Under the pieces are notes generated by a model. It was given only the letters and a program-made list of their open reading frames with translations. It ran no database searches and was not told where the DNA came from. 64,000 bases of DNA, from positions 43,822 through 107,821 of the forward strand of contig QXCR01000162.1 of the NCBI GenBank assembly GCA_004380135.1, read 5' to 3'. Below are positions 23,176 through 32,010 of the stretch, in pieces (the first letter of the stretch is position 1; each line of letters starts with the position of its first letter). The position numbers and the translations under genes were made by a program. Source of the stretch: Stemphylium vesicarium. Lineage: Eukaryota; Ascomycota; Dothideomycetes; Pleosporales; Pleosporaceae.

Positions 23176-24150
23176 ATGACTCCGATTTTGGTCTTTGGAA
23201 CGGGCAGCGTGGGCACCGTGTACGCCATGCTTTTATCAAGAGGCGGCGCGGACGTCACATGCATCTGTAGGTCGAATTACGCTATTGCCAAATCTCAAGG
23301 TCTCACTGTTCGCTCTTCGATTTTCGGCGAACAAACGTTTTACCCCACAGTAGCGGGGTCTGTGGAAGAAGCATGCAACACAAAGCCATCAGTTTTCCGT
23401 TACGTGGTCGTTTGCACAAAGGCAGTGCAAAGCCAGGACGCACAGTTTTGGCGCAACGCAATCGGTCCAGCTGTACGCGAACATCAAACCAGCATCGTCA
23501 TCATTCAGAACGGGCTTGGTGTGGAAGAAGTGTTCAAAGATGCTTTCCCCAACAACAATATCATCTCCGGCGTCACATATCTCCCGACGTCTCAGGAATC
23601 CCCGGGAATATTTTCGCACACGGAAACCCAGAAACTGCATCTCGGCCAATATCCATCCAACACTGCTGTCAACGAAGAGCAAGCCAAAGTTGAACACTTT
23701 GCAAGCATCATAGAAGCCGCTGGAGCACATGTCACCGTTGAGGCCGACGTTCAAATTGAGCGATGGAAAAAGCTGATCGGAAACACAACGTGGAATCCTA
23801 TATGCGCTCTCTCACGATGCCGAGACTTGCAATTCCTCGAAGCTTTGCCGGAAATGACCCATGATTTCATTAAAGCTTCCATGCGTGAAGTTGTAGCTGT
23901 AGCTGCAACATTGGGGTATGAACAGCATATTACAGACGATGCTGTCATGGTTCAAACGCAGCGCAGCAAGCTGAGGAAATGGCCTGGTGTTGTGCCGAGC
24001 ATGATGGCGGACGTGCTAAGTTCGAAATCAATCGAAGTCGATGCTGTGATTGGCAATGTGGTCAAAGTGGCAAGAGAAAAGGGCGTCGAGGTACCGAGAC
24101 TGGAGACGTTATTTTTGCTGCTCAAGGCGTATGAGCTTTCAACGACGTAA
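23176..24150 (+). CDS. 2-dehydropantoate 2-reductase-like (ketopantoate reductase) enzyme
   Basis: A 324-aa single-exon NAD(P)-dependent reductase of the ApbA/PanE family. The N-terminal Rossmann motif is ILVFGTGSVGTVYAMLLSRGG, with CICRSN at the end of the second strand. The central strand reads VIIQNGLGVEE, a family hallmark. The C-terminal helical domain contains ERWKKLIGNTTWNPICALSR, where the family's catalytic Lys and Asn are expected. Length agrees with PanE proteins (about 300-350 aa). Fungal genomes carry several paralogues outside pantothenate synthesis, and this one, beside a ring-cleavage dioxygenase and a hydrolase, may reduce a 2-keto intermediate of a catabolic pathway; that is inference. 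Confidence 0.9.
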   Translation: MTPILVFGTGSVGTVYAMLLSRGGADVTCICRSNYAIAKSQGLTVRSSIFGEQTFYPTVAGSVEEACNTKPSVFRYVVVCTKAVQSQDAQFWRNAIGPAVREHQTSIVIIQNGLGVEEVFKDAFPNNNIISGVTYLPTSQESPGIFSHTETQKLHLGQYPSNTAVNEEQAKVEHFASIIEAAGAHVTVEADVQIERWKKLIGNTTWNPICALSRCRDLQFLEALPEMTHDFIKASMREVVAVAATLGYEQHITDDAVMVQTQRSKLRKWPGVVPSMMADVLSSKSIEVDAVIGNVVKVAREKGVEVPRLETLFLLLKAYELSTT

Positions 24151-24341
24151 GAGTAGAGCTTCTATTGTCTTTCTAGGTTAATATTATAAGTTGGCTGAGT
24201 AGTATGTTCGTAGATGATCAACCATTGCAACATTCACCACACACTAGCTTCGCACAGATATCAACGGGAGAGGTACTAACACAGGCAGAGTAAAGTTCAA
24301 TTACGACATTGCTCTCTTACAAATCTTGAAACAAAGTCGGA

Positions 24342-24790
24342 TCACCATTCATTCCCAATCTTATACATGCCCACTCCACGATCATGTAGTCCACTCCAGC
24401 TGAGTACAGAGTAGCCCCACTACACGCCACGAATTAGAAATCCATGTGAGCGTGGAGAAAGGTTGGCGCACATACCTGCAGGATCTGGCAGCCTGAAAAC
24501 ATGTTCCACATGAATATTCTCATCGGGAGCGGCCCACCGATGGCAACCCATTGCGGATGCGTCACTGGCGGTCGATGCGGTGGCATGCGTCGGTGGTTTG
24601 TCAGCCAGTTTGGAGGGTTGGTATTGGGCTCGTGACCGGTGACACCGTGGTTGGCTGGGAGGAAGGATTCTTCCACCCCTTCATATGTGATTTCCTCGTT
24701 GGTCGTATTGCTCGTCATGACATCATGCTCACTAGAAAGTGTGATAGTACCAGATGGGCGAATGTCCGTCTCAGTGATAGTGGTAGACAT
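24342..24790 (-). CDS. small two-exon orphan protein
   Basis: A predicted 130-aa protein with no family I recognise. Exon 1 is 24790-24476, the intron 24420-24475 (GTATGT...TAG) and exon 2 24419-24342. Phase 0 on both sides and a stop 25 codons into exon 2 make the model credible. The N-terminal 60 residues are Thr/Glu/Asn-rich. The centre is Pro/His-rich (HRRMPPHRPPVTHPQW). The C-terminus is Gly/Trp-rich with GGPLPMRIFMWNMFSGCQILQ running into exon 2. There is no signal peptide. The frame extends upstream to an ATG at 24961, giving a longer version that is less likely. It is divergent from the CocE hydrolase gene. Confidence 0.5.
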
Positions 24791-25208
24791 GATGGCGTGA
24801 AGTCCAATAGACCCGGGGTAGACTAATGCTGTAACACGCAACGGAAAATGGATTCTGGCATAATCTGGAAGGCTTCGGAATGGTGCTATAGATTGTTTGA
24901 GAAGAAGCCGACTGTTTAGGGCACTAGCGTGGTTGTCGGCTTTGGCGTCGCGTCTCCACATGAAGCCGACCCCACATTCTCGCCCACCTAAACCCGAGAC
25001 ACGCTAACATCCGGAATGTCTGTCAATGCAAACACCAAGTGCGATCACAGCTCCGACGCTGGTACAATGAGAGTTTTTGTGATGCTAGCTAGTACGAAGT
25101 ATTCGTCTTACCTTGCTGCCAGAGCGCCCTTACGATTTAAGTTCTGATTGTGCTTGAGCACGACACCTGCGCCTTCTGCACACATTGATACGATCTTCAC
25201 TTCCAAAT
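24791..25208. other. divergent promoter region
   Basis: A 418-nt gap between the small orphan gene (-) and the CocE hydrolase (+). An N-terminal extension of the orphan frame to 24961 would overlap it. No defined operator recognised. Confidence 0.5.
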
Positions 25209-27099
25209 ATGACAAACCAAATCAAACAAGACATCTCAAAGGTCCACGACAATTTCAGCTACACATTCGAGGAAAATGTTTCAGTCTTTCCGGGGACAGT
25301 ACCAAGTGGTATCATCAGATGCAACGTATACCGCCCTAAGAACGGAGCCAAGTGTCCCGTCATCATGACCTATGGTCCGTACGGCAAAGACACACACACT
25401 TCCGAGTAAGTGGAATGTTAGATGCCAATTCCCACGAATCAGTTACTGAGATTGTTCACCCAGGTTCCTGCCGCATGCCTGGCATGACATTAATCCAACG
25501 CAGAGGTCAGAGCATTCTGCTTTTGAAGTTCCAGATCCCAAGTTCTGGGTCGAGAAGGGCTACGCCGTTGTGCGTGCAGACGAAATCGGAGCTGGGCAAT
25601 CGCCAGGGTTTCTTGATACTATGTCTACCTCTACTTCCGATGCATTTGCAGAGCTGATTGAGTGGGCGGCAGACCAGCCATGGTCAAATGGTAAAGTGGG
25701 ACTATTGGGCATTAGCTACTTTGCAGGTAGCCAATGGAGAGTTGCTGCCCGCCGTCCACGGGGTCTTGCCTGCATCATTCCGTATGAGGGGATGGCGGAC
25801 TACTACCGAGACCGTTGTCGACATGGTGGCATTCTTCTCCTGCCCTTCTTGGAATTCTGGATGGGAAGGCAGGTGCGATCAAACCAGTATGGTCTTGCTG
25901 GTAGATCTAAGAATGGCCGCGGTCCCGAAACCATTGAGGGTGATCTAAGCGAAGATGAGTTGCGTGCCAATCGGAACGACCAGGACATCGATAACCTCAC
26001 GGTGTTTTTCCGAGACGACGAGTACTACGCTTCGCGAGAATACAGCCTTGAGGACATCGAAGTTCCTCTCTTGTCCTTTGGCAATTGGAGTAACCTGGTC
26101 ATTCATCTACGTGGCAACATCGAAGGCTACATGCTGGCGGGGTCGCGATACAAGTTTCTCCGTATCGGAAGCGGTCGCCATGATCTTCCATTCTACTCGC
26201 AGACTGAAGTCGATACTCAAGCAAGCTTCTTGTCTGCCTTTCTCAAGGGCGACGACTATGCCGGATGGACCACAGGCCAGCAGCCCAAAGTCACATACCA
26301 AGCCAGGAAGGGTCCGATCGATCCTAAGAGTATCGAGTCCGCATCTGGCACCATCTACGACTGGCGCAACGCACCTGAATGGCCGCTACCCAACACAAAC
26401 TACATCAAATACTACCTGACACCGAAGCTCGAATGGACACCCACAAAGCCCAGCATCGACACACACGAGAGGCTTTCATACCCCGCCATGACAACACTGA
26501 AGAACCCCTTCTGCCATCGGTTCGTCACGGAGCCATTCACCACCGAGACAGAAATGACCGGACACATCCTCGCCCACGTCAACTTATCCGCGACCCGCAA
26601 GCCCGGCGGCACAACACCAAAAGACATGGACGTCTTCTTCATGATGCGCCAATGGAACGTCGACGGCTTCGAACGCCTCTTCACGGGTACCATTGGCGAT
26701 CTCGCCGCCGTCACGCGCGGCTGCCAGAGAGTAAGCCTGCGCAAGATCAACAAGGACCATGCCCACCACCGCGGATACAGACCCCATCGCGACTACTTCT
26801 CTACTGATATGCTGCCTGTTATTCCGGGTGAGGTTTACCCCGTTGATGTGGAGATCTGGGCTACCAATGTCGTTGTCTTGCCCGGCGAGAGGATATCGAT
26901 TGAGATTAGTGGAGGCGATACACCGGGTATTGGCCCTTTTGTACACGAGGGGGGCGAGAGGTGAGTAACCTTTGCTGGTGAGAGGGATTGTGGTGCTAAT
27001 GTGGTTGGTAGGACTGAGGAGCGGTTTGGCGGCTTGAATCATCTGCATTTTGGGCCTGGATATGAGAACTATGTGACCCTTCCTATCATTCCGCAGTGA
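25209..27099 (+). CDS. CocE/NonD family acyl hydrolase (X-Pro dipeptidyl-peptidase S15 fold)
   Basis: A predicted 593-aa serine hydrolase of the cocaine esterase / glutaryl-7-ACA acylase family, which cleaves esters or amides. Exons: 25209-25405, 25464-26960, 27012-27099, all GT-AG and phase-consistent. Seen: the substrate-domain start (VIMTYGPYGKD), VVRADEIGAGQSPG, and the nucleophile elbow GLLGISYFAGSQWR with serine near residue 150. The SGRHDLPFY region supplies a candidate histidine. The C-terminal jelly-roll (PEPD_C) begins near TETEMTGHILAHVNLSAT and ends in HFGPGYENYVTLPIIPQ. No signal peptide, so intracellular. It is convergent with the enolase-superfamily gene. Confidence 0.9.
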
Positions 27100-27583
27100 T
27101 GCGGGATGCGAGATGCTGGGGTCTGCGATCGAATGGGTGTTATGGGTTGGCATGACGGCACAAGGGTTTGCTTCGATGGATTCAATACTGATGTAGCCGG
27201 CCGTTTAGGGAATATGAAGCTGGTGGGGGAGGGGAGAGGAAGTTTGATCAATGAAAAGGTGCTTTGAGATCACACTTTGCGTTTTCAGACAAAGTTCTGC
27301 TCCTCTCCTTCCATATTGCTGCTTTTGAGATGGGAGATGCGCATATGAAAATATGGCATTTAACTGTCCCCCAGAAACGGGCAGATTGTAACTTATTAGT
27401 CTGATATTACTAGCACCTGTTATTTCTCAGAATAGATCACACACTGAAGCAAAACTTCATGAAATCACCATTGCCTATTTCTCTACCAACCTCCACAAGT
27501 CCTCACGCCGACAAACGCCAACACAAGCCAAATGAAACAACTCTCCCACTAAGCCAGTATCTCATCCGTCCACCCCCACCCAC
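27100..27583. other. intergenic region between convergent genes
   Basis: A 484-nt spacer holding two 3' UTRs. No coding signal or repeat seen. Confidence 0.6.
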
Positions 27584-28765
27584 CTACTGATCCACTACAA
27601 ACCCATCATAATGCGGCCTCATGCCAATCCCCTGCACAAACGGGGGCCGAATCACCTCCGCATCCGCCAAAACATTAACCCCAATGCCAGGCGCGGTAGG
27701 AATATCAACAAACCCGTCCTTCACCTCGGGCACAAATTCCACAACATCAGCGCCCAAATGCGTCATCGTCGACGTAAACACACCCTTCTCAAACCCGGTA
27801 GCATACTCCTGAATCGCGAAATTCGGCACACAAGCCGCAACTTGCAGACAAGCCGCGAGGCCAATTGGCGAAAGCGGGTTATGCGGCACAACCATAACAT
27901 TATGCGCCTCGGCCAGCGCAGCGACTTTCTTCGCCCCGGTAATACCGCCGCACAGCGCGACGTCCACGCGCACGTACTCGAGCGCGTTGCGCGAGAGGTG
28001 AGCTTGGAATTCGTACAGAGAGGTAAATCGCTCCCCTGTTGCAATCGGCACGCTCACGCGATCTGCAACGCGCGCCATTGCGTCTGCGCTCTCCGGGCGA
28101 ATCGGGTCCTCGATGAACATGGGGCGGTACTGCTTAATCATATCCGCGAAGGTGATTGCCTCAGCAGGTGTAAGGCGACGGTGCAGTTCGATGAGAAGAT
28201 CGACTTCGTCGCCGACGACGGCGCGCATGCGGCGGACGTTGTCGGCTGCGCGCTCCATCTTGCGGATGTGCGTCGTGAAATACGGTTTCTCGACGCCTTC
28301 GTCCAGGAACGGGTTGATGTGACCGAAGGCGGTGTAGCCTGCCTCTTTTTTTCGCTGGCATTCGGCGAGTACCCCTTCTATCGTCTTCTCATAGATGTGC
28401 CCGTATACGCGCGCTTTGCTGCGGCACGCCCCGCCTAGTAATTGCCACACAGGGACTTCCAGCGCTTTGCCTTTGATGTCCCAGAGGGCGATGTCGATGC
28501 CCGAGATTGCGGCGTTGATTGCGCTGCCTTGGAAGTAGGTCGAGCGGTGCATCACGTTCCAGTGGTGCTCGATGGCGAAGGCGCGTTTGCCGATTAGGTA
28601 CGAGCTGAAGCGCTGGACGGCTGTGGCGCCCGCTTCGATGTGGCCCCAGACTCCGGATTCGCCCCAGCCGACTATCCCGCACGAGGTTTCGATGCGGACG
28701 AAAAGGAATTGGCCGACGTGGAGTGGCGCCACGGATTTGATGAGCGGGTTGGGGTTGGTGGGCAT
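27584..28765 (-). CDS. enolase-superfamily sugar-acid dehydratase (mandelate racemase/muconate lactonizing type)
   Basis: A 393-aa single-exon enzyme closest in pattern to D-galactonate/mannonate-type dehydratases. Seen in order: the N-terminal capping domain (FVRIETSCGIVGWGESG), the barrel entry SGIDIALWDIKGKALEVPVWQLLGG (split by a few residues from GACRSKARVYG), then metal-ligand strands VDLLIELHRR, MFIEDPIRPE and IATGERF, giving Glu-Glu-Glu. The final barrel strand has VVPHNPLSPIGLA with the catalytic histidine. In bacterial galactonate dehydratase the first ligand is Asp (DFH); here it is Glu (ELH), typical of other dehydratase subgroups, so the substrate is unclear. It may serve plant sugar-acid breakdown. 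First ATG used. Confidence 0.92.
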   Translation of the reverse strand: MPTNPNPLIKSVAPLHVGQFLFVRIETSCGIVGWGESGVWGHIEAGATAVQRFSSYLIGKRAFAIEHHWNVMHRSTYFQGSAINAAISGIDIALWDIKGKALEVPVWQLLGGACRSKARVYGHIYEKTIEGVLAECQRKKEAGYTAFGHINPFLDEGVEKPYFTTHIRKMERAADNVRRMRAVVGDEVDLLIELHRRLTPAEAITFADMIKQYRPMFIEDPIRPESADAMARVADRVSVPIATGERFTSLYEFQAHLSRNALEYVRVDVALCGGITGAKKVAALAEAHNVMVVPHNPLSPIGLAACLQVAACVPNFAIQEYATGFEKGVFTSTMTHLGADVVEFVPEVKDGFVDIPTAPGIGVNVLADAEVIRPPFVQGIGMRPHYDGFVVDQ

Positions 28766-29317
28766 GGTGGTGAGGTTGGCTGGGTGGACTCTGGAAGGTG
28801 TGTGAGAGTAAGAGATAGGGCGTCTGATAGTTGTTTGCTTTCGTACAGGAGATTCTGAGTATATGTAAGGCGTGCAGGTACGCTAGGACAGACTAATACC
28901 TCCTCTCGAGTCGTACTTGTTGGACGGTAGTTAACGGTAGACCGATATCGCATCTAATACCATCATCTCAAGCCCATTACAGACCTAGATTGGACTCCCA
29001 GTCAACGATGGTTGCTGGGGACCATTCAGGCACGGAGTCGGCATGTGGCGCCGGGTCTCATCATCCTCCACATCGGATCTTACAATGACGTTTCTTGGCC
29101 GACCTAGAACGTCAGCAAAGTGGTCCCGAGTAACATCAGACGCCCTAGCAGTCTTGAACGATGGCGCAGCTCTAGACAGATACCAAGGCGAGTAGGGGAC
29201 TGGGAATGAGATGTTATGCGTGGTTGACGCATACGTAGAGTGCTTGAGATACTCTTCTTTTGGGGTTTATTGCGGCGGGGATACATACACATCGTTTACC
29301 AAATGCCAAACCAAGAC
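28766..29317. other. intergenic region
   Basis: A 552-nt gap between two minus-strand genes: promoter of the dehydratase and 3' flank of the BTB gene. No coding signal. Confidence 0.55.
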
Positions 29318-29417
29318 CTAGTACTGCTTTCTATGCGGCAATGGTTCCATCAGATACCTCATTCGCGGCGAAGATTCCTCAAGGACTTTCTGCGCATCTT
29401 CATGGAATGCACTGTAT

Positions 29418-29443
29418 TCATCATCATCATCATCATCATCATC
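29418..29443 (+). repeat. (TCA)n microsatellite inside coding sequence
   Basis: Eight to nine TCA units, read as GAT codons on the minus strand. They make an Asp run in the acidic tail of the BTB protein. Confidence 0.9.
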
Positions 29444-30129
29444 CCCCTCTTCCACAAATTCCATCTGATCCATCTCAACATCCTCCATCCCCTCATCGTC
29501 CTCCAGAATCCTGCCATTCCAAACCCTCCCATCCCTCTCCCTCTTACTCCCCCCTTTACCCCTCCTGCTCCCCTTGGGTGGAAATAGGCCCGCCCTTGTC
29601 TCATTCCACAACTGCCTCCTCGTCTCCTCGAGGTGAGCTTGAAATTCGTCGCAGATCGTTTTCTTCTTAGCTTGCAACCAAGCCCCAACCTCCCTCTCAT
29701 TCGGCTCGCGAAATGGGACGACGGAGTCTTCACTCGCGGCAACCAAACAGTCGGTGAGAAAGGCCTTCGGGAGCTCGTTCTCATAGTAAAGCATATCGCG
29801 CTTGATTCCGATGCCGATAACGGTGTCGACGATCAGGCTGCTCAGCGAAGAGCCAGACTTTGTGACTGCGTAGATGGCGGCAATGTGTGAGTATGGGAGG
29901 TCATTGGGGTACTCGCAGATGCGGAGGAAGAAAGCGTCTAGAGCTGCATTTCGCAGCAGTGGCGTGTCGAAGTCGTTGGCGAAGGCAAAGAGCGCGATTA
30001 ACGTGCGGAAAGAGAAATGTGGCTTTGAATCTGGGTTGGATCCGGGGCGGCGCAGGGTTTGTGTGCGGAGGAAGGTGACGAAGATGGTGAGGAGGCGGGG
30101 TGAGCCGGAGGGGATGCTGAAGACTCTGT

Positions 30130-30163
30130 CTTTGCGGTCGCTCTTTCTTTGCGGTCGCTCTTT
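30130..30163 (+). repeat. 17-bp perfect tandem duplication
   Basis: Positions 30130-30146 and 30147-30163 are identical 17-mers (cTTTgCGGTcgCTCTTT). The length is not a multiple of three, so it shifts the frame of the BTB gene lying on the opposite strand. Confidence 0.95.
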
Positions 30164-30391
30164 GATCGGAGTCTGCGGGGGTTGTTAGTTGGCTTCATGC
30201 TGGCATGTGATGACGGAGAAGGTGTCGTACTTGTCCTTGAAGAAGCCAGAGTGCTTACGCAAGAGCCTCTCCTCTATTTTGAACTCGGTGTAGTCGTTGC
30301 CACGGCCCACCTCCAGCGTCGCGAAGTTGTCTTAAGGATGGGGCCAGGCGTCTACCTCGGGTGCGGCGCAGAACGTGCGAAGGTCGGACAT

Positions 30392-30836
30392 TGCGATGTG
30401 GCGTATACGGGTATTGGTGAAGGAGAAGGTTATATTAGGATTGGGGTTGTGAGGAGAAGACAGGAGTCGGTGGCATATAAAGGGTCGAGATTGGTGAGGC
30501 GGGTTCGCTGAAAGTGGGCAAACGGTGAAGTGAAGGTGAATGCATCTCTTATATAAGCACGTGCAAACGCAGCCTGATTGGAACAGGTAAGGAGACACTG
30601 GAACGGGCTTGAATGCCCGCCTTATATGGAAATTGAAATTTGGACATTGGAAACATACTACCATGAGACGCAGGTAGATGACCGCGCAGCCAGTGTAGGA
30701 GTAAACATATCTACGCACGCGAATTGATCAGGAGGTGACAGGAAACGGTCAGATGGAAATGTGTGAGAAGTTGAATTGACAAAGAAAATTCCATTGGAGT
30801 GGTATATACACATGACTTGATTTTGCAAGTGGTAAT
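30392..30836. other. intergenic region
   Basis: A 445-nt gap between the BTB gene start and the NDUFB8 gene stop, both on the minus strand. It contains a CACGTG at about 30559-30564. No gene. Confidence 0.5.
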
Positions 30837-31427
30837 CTACCAACCCTCACCGGGCTTCCTCGCCTGTGACGAAGTTAGATGCTGCTCACCATGTCCCATA
30901 ATACGACTTACCAACATAGCACCCTTGCCTCCCAACTCAGCCTCCAGACCATCTGGGTAGGTCTTGGGAGCACTCAGCTTGTCGGGGTAGACGGACTTGA
31001 CAGCCGCGCAGAGTCCGAAGACGGACGCGATAAAGGTGCCCATCAAGACGAAACCCCATTGAGGAGTGAAGTGGTTATAGTCATGCAGCGATAGGACGCC
31101 GAGAATATCGTTGTCCTCGTGGCAGGGCTCACCGTAGTTGCGACGCTCCTGCTTGTCCCAGTAGTCGTTGTATGGGTCGCGGTTTCCTCGCTTCTCGGCG
31201 GGTGGGTTGATGTAGCCGCCATTCTATCACTATCAGCATGGGTCCACGTCCACCCCTTCCTTCCAGAATTCATGGCGTACTTGGTTGGGGTCGGCCAGCT
31301 CGAGCGCGGCCTTTTCGGCATCGGTAAGGGCTGTTCGGACCTGAGTGAATTGCGGTCGTGGGCGTGCTACGGCGGGGACGACGGTTCGAGCCAGCGGGCG
31401 GGCCGCTACAATGCGCCTAGAGAACAT
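30837..31427 (-). CDS. NADH:ubiquinone oxidoreductase subunit NDUFB8 (ASHI)
   Basis: A 161-aa accessory subunit of mitochondrial complex I (membrane arm). Exons: 31427-31281, 31223-30912, 30863-30837; the last encodes only ARKPGEGW. The N-terminus (MFSRRIVAARPLARTVV) is a basic, acid-free presequence. The mature part reads DPYNDYWDKQERRNYGEP, then HEDNDILGVLSLHDYNHFTP, followed by one TM helix (GFVLMGTFIASVFGLCAAV) and YPDKLSAPKTYPDGLEAELGG. These are the conserved fungal ASHI blocks. The last intron has a clear CTAAC branch. It is divergent from SWR1. Confidence 0.93.
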
Positions 31428-32010
31428 GCTAAAGGACAGTGAGTGTGCCTCCCAGGAACTATCAGGGTCGTCTCGTACTTTGCGGCGCAAATGCGGGGGT
31501 CGATGGGTTACGGTATTGGTGTGTCGTTCGCGATGAGCTCAGTTGCGGCACCCCCAGTCATGCTTGGCAGTATAAGTGGGTCCGACCGTTCTGCGTAGAC
31601 ACACCACCATTCGATGTGACACGGAGGCGTCTACGCGACGGATCAGCCAAACGGTTGCCTGAAGAAATTCGCGGACGTCTTGGACAGCCACAACCATTAT
31701 TCTCGCAGACGCAGCCACAAAATATCACCCATCTTTCACTCTGCGCGTCAAAGCGATGGTATGCGCGCCCGTGCCGGTATTTAGCGTGATCCTTACCAAA
31801 CATTATCACCGGCTCTGTTTTTACCAACCACAACTTCGACATCACATTGCATCATCCCAACGCGAGCTGCAATCTGAAATCTGACCCCGTCACCGTCCTC
31901 GGCACTCACCAGGCTTCTCTGCGACATTGATTTTGAGCCGATATATGTCGATTTGGCCGCGCGCCGGGTGGTCTCCAGGCTCCCCAGGCCGCTTCTCTCG
32001 CCCTTCCTGA
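31428..32010. other. divergent promoter region (NDUFB8 and SWR1)
   Basis: 583 nt between two divergent core genes. Overlapping short frames on both strands lack any domain. Expected to hold both promoters. Confidence 0.6.

Larger units (their letters stand above)
29318..30391 (-). pseudogene. BTB/POZ-domain protein gene, damaged
   Basis: Fungal BTB protein (substrate-recruiting or scaffold type). The N-terminal part reads FATLEVGRGND and LLRKHSGFF (start of the BTB fold). The continuous last exon (30172-29318) holds RVFSIPSGSPRLL, then LIALFAFANDFDTPLLRNAALDAF (in two halves of the BTB-associated helices) and an acidic tail with an eight-Asp run. Two lesions: an in-frame TAA at 30332-30334, 19 codons after the ATG at 30391, and a 17-bp tandem duplication (30130-30163) right after the intron acceptor at 30173. 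Without the duplication, the AA|GTACGA donor (exon end 30231) and the CCGCAG acceptor join in frame. Alternatives that rescue the frame need a 45-nt GTAGAC...GAG intron (30311-30355) and a GTCATC donor, both poor. Treated as a probable pseudogene. Confidence 0.7.

Noticed and set aside
27611..28438. 275-codon plus-strand frame
   Set aside because: Antisense to the enolase-superfamily gene, which has complete metal and catalytic motifs.
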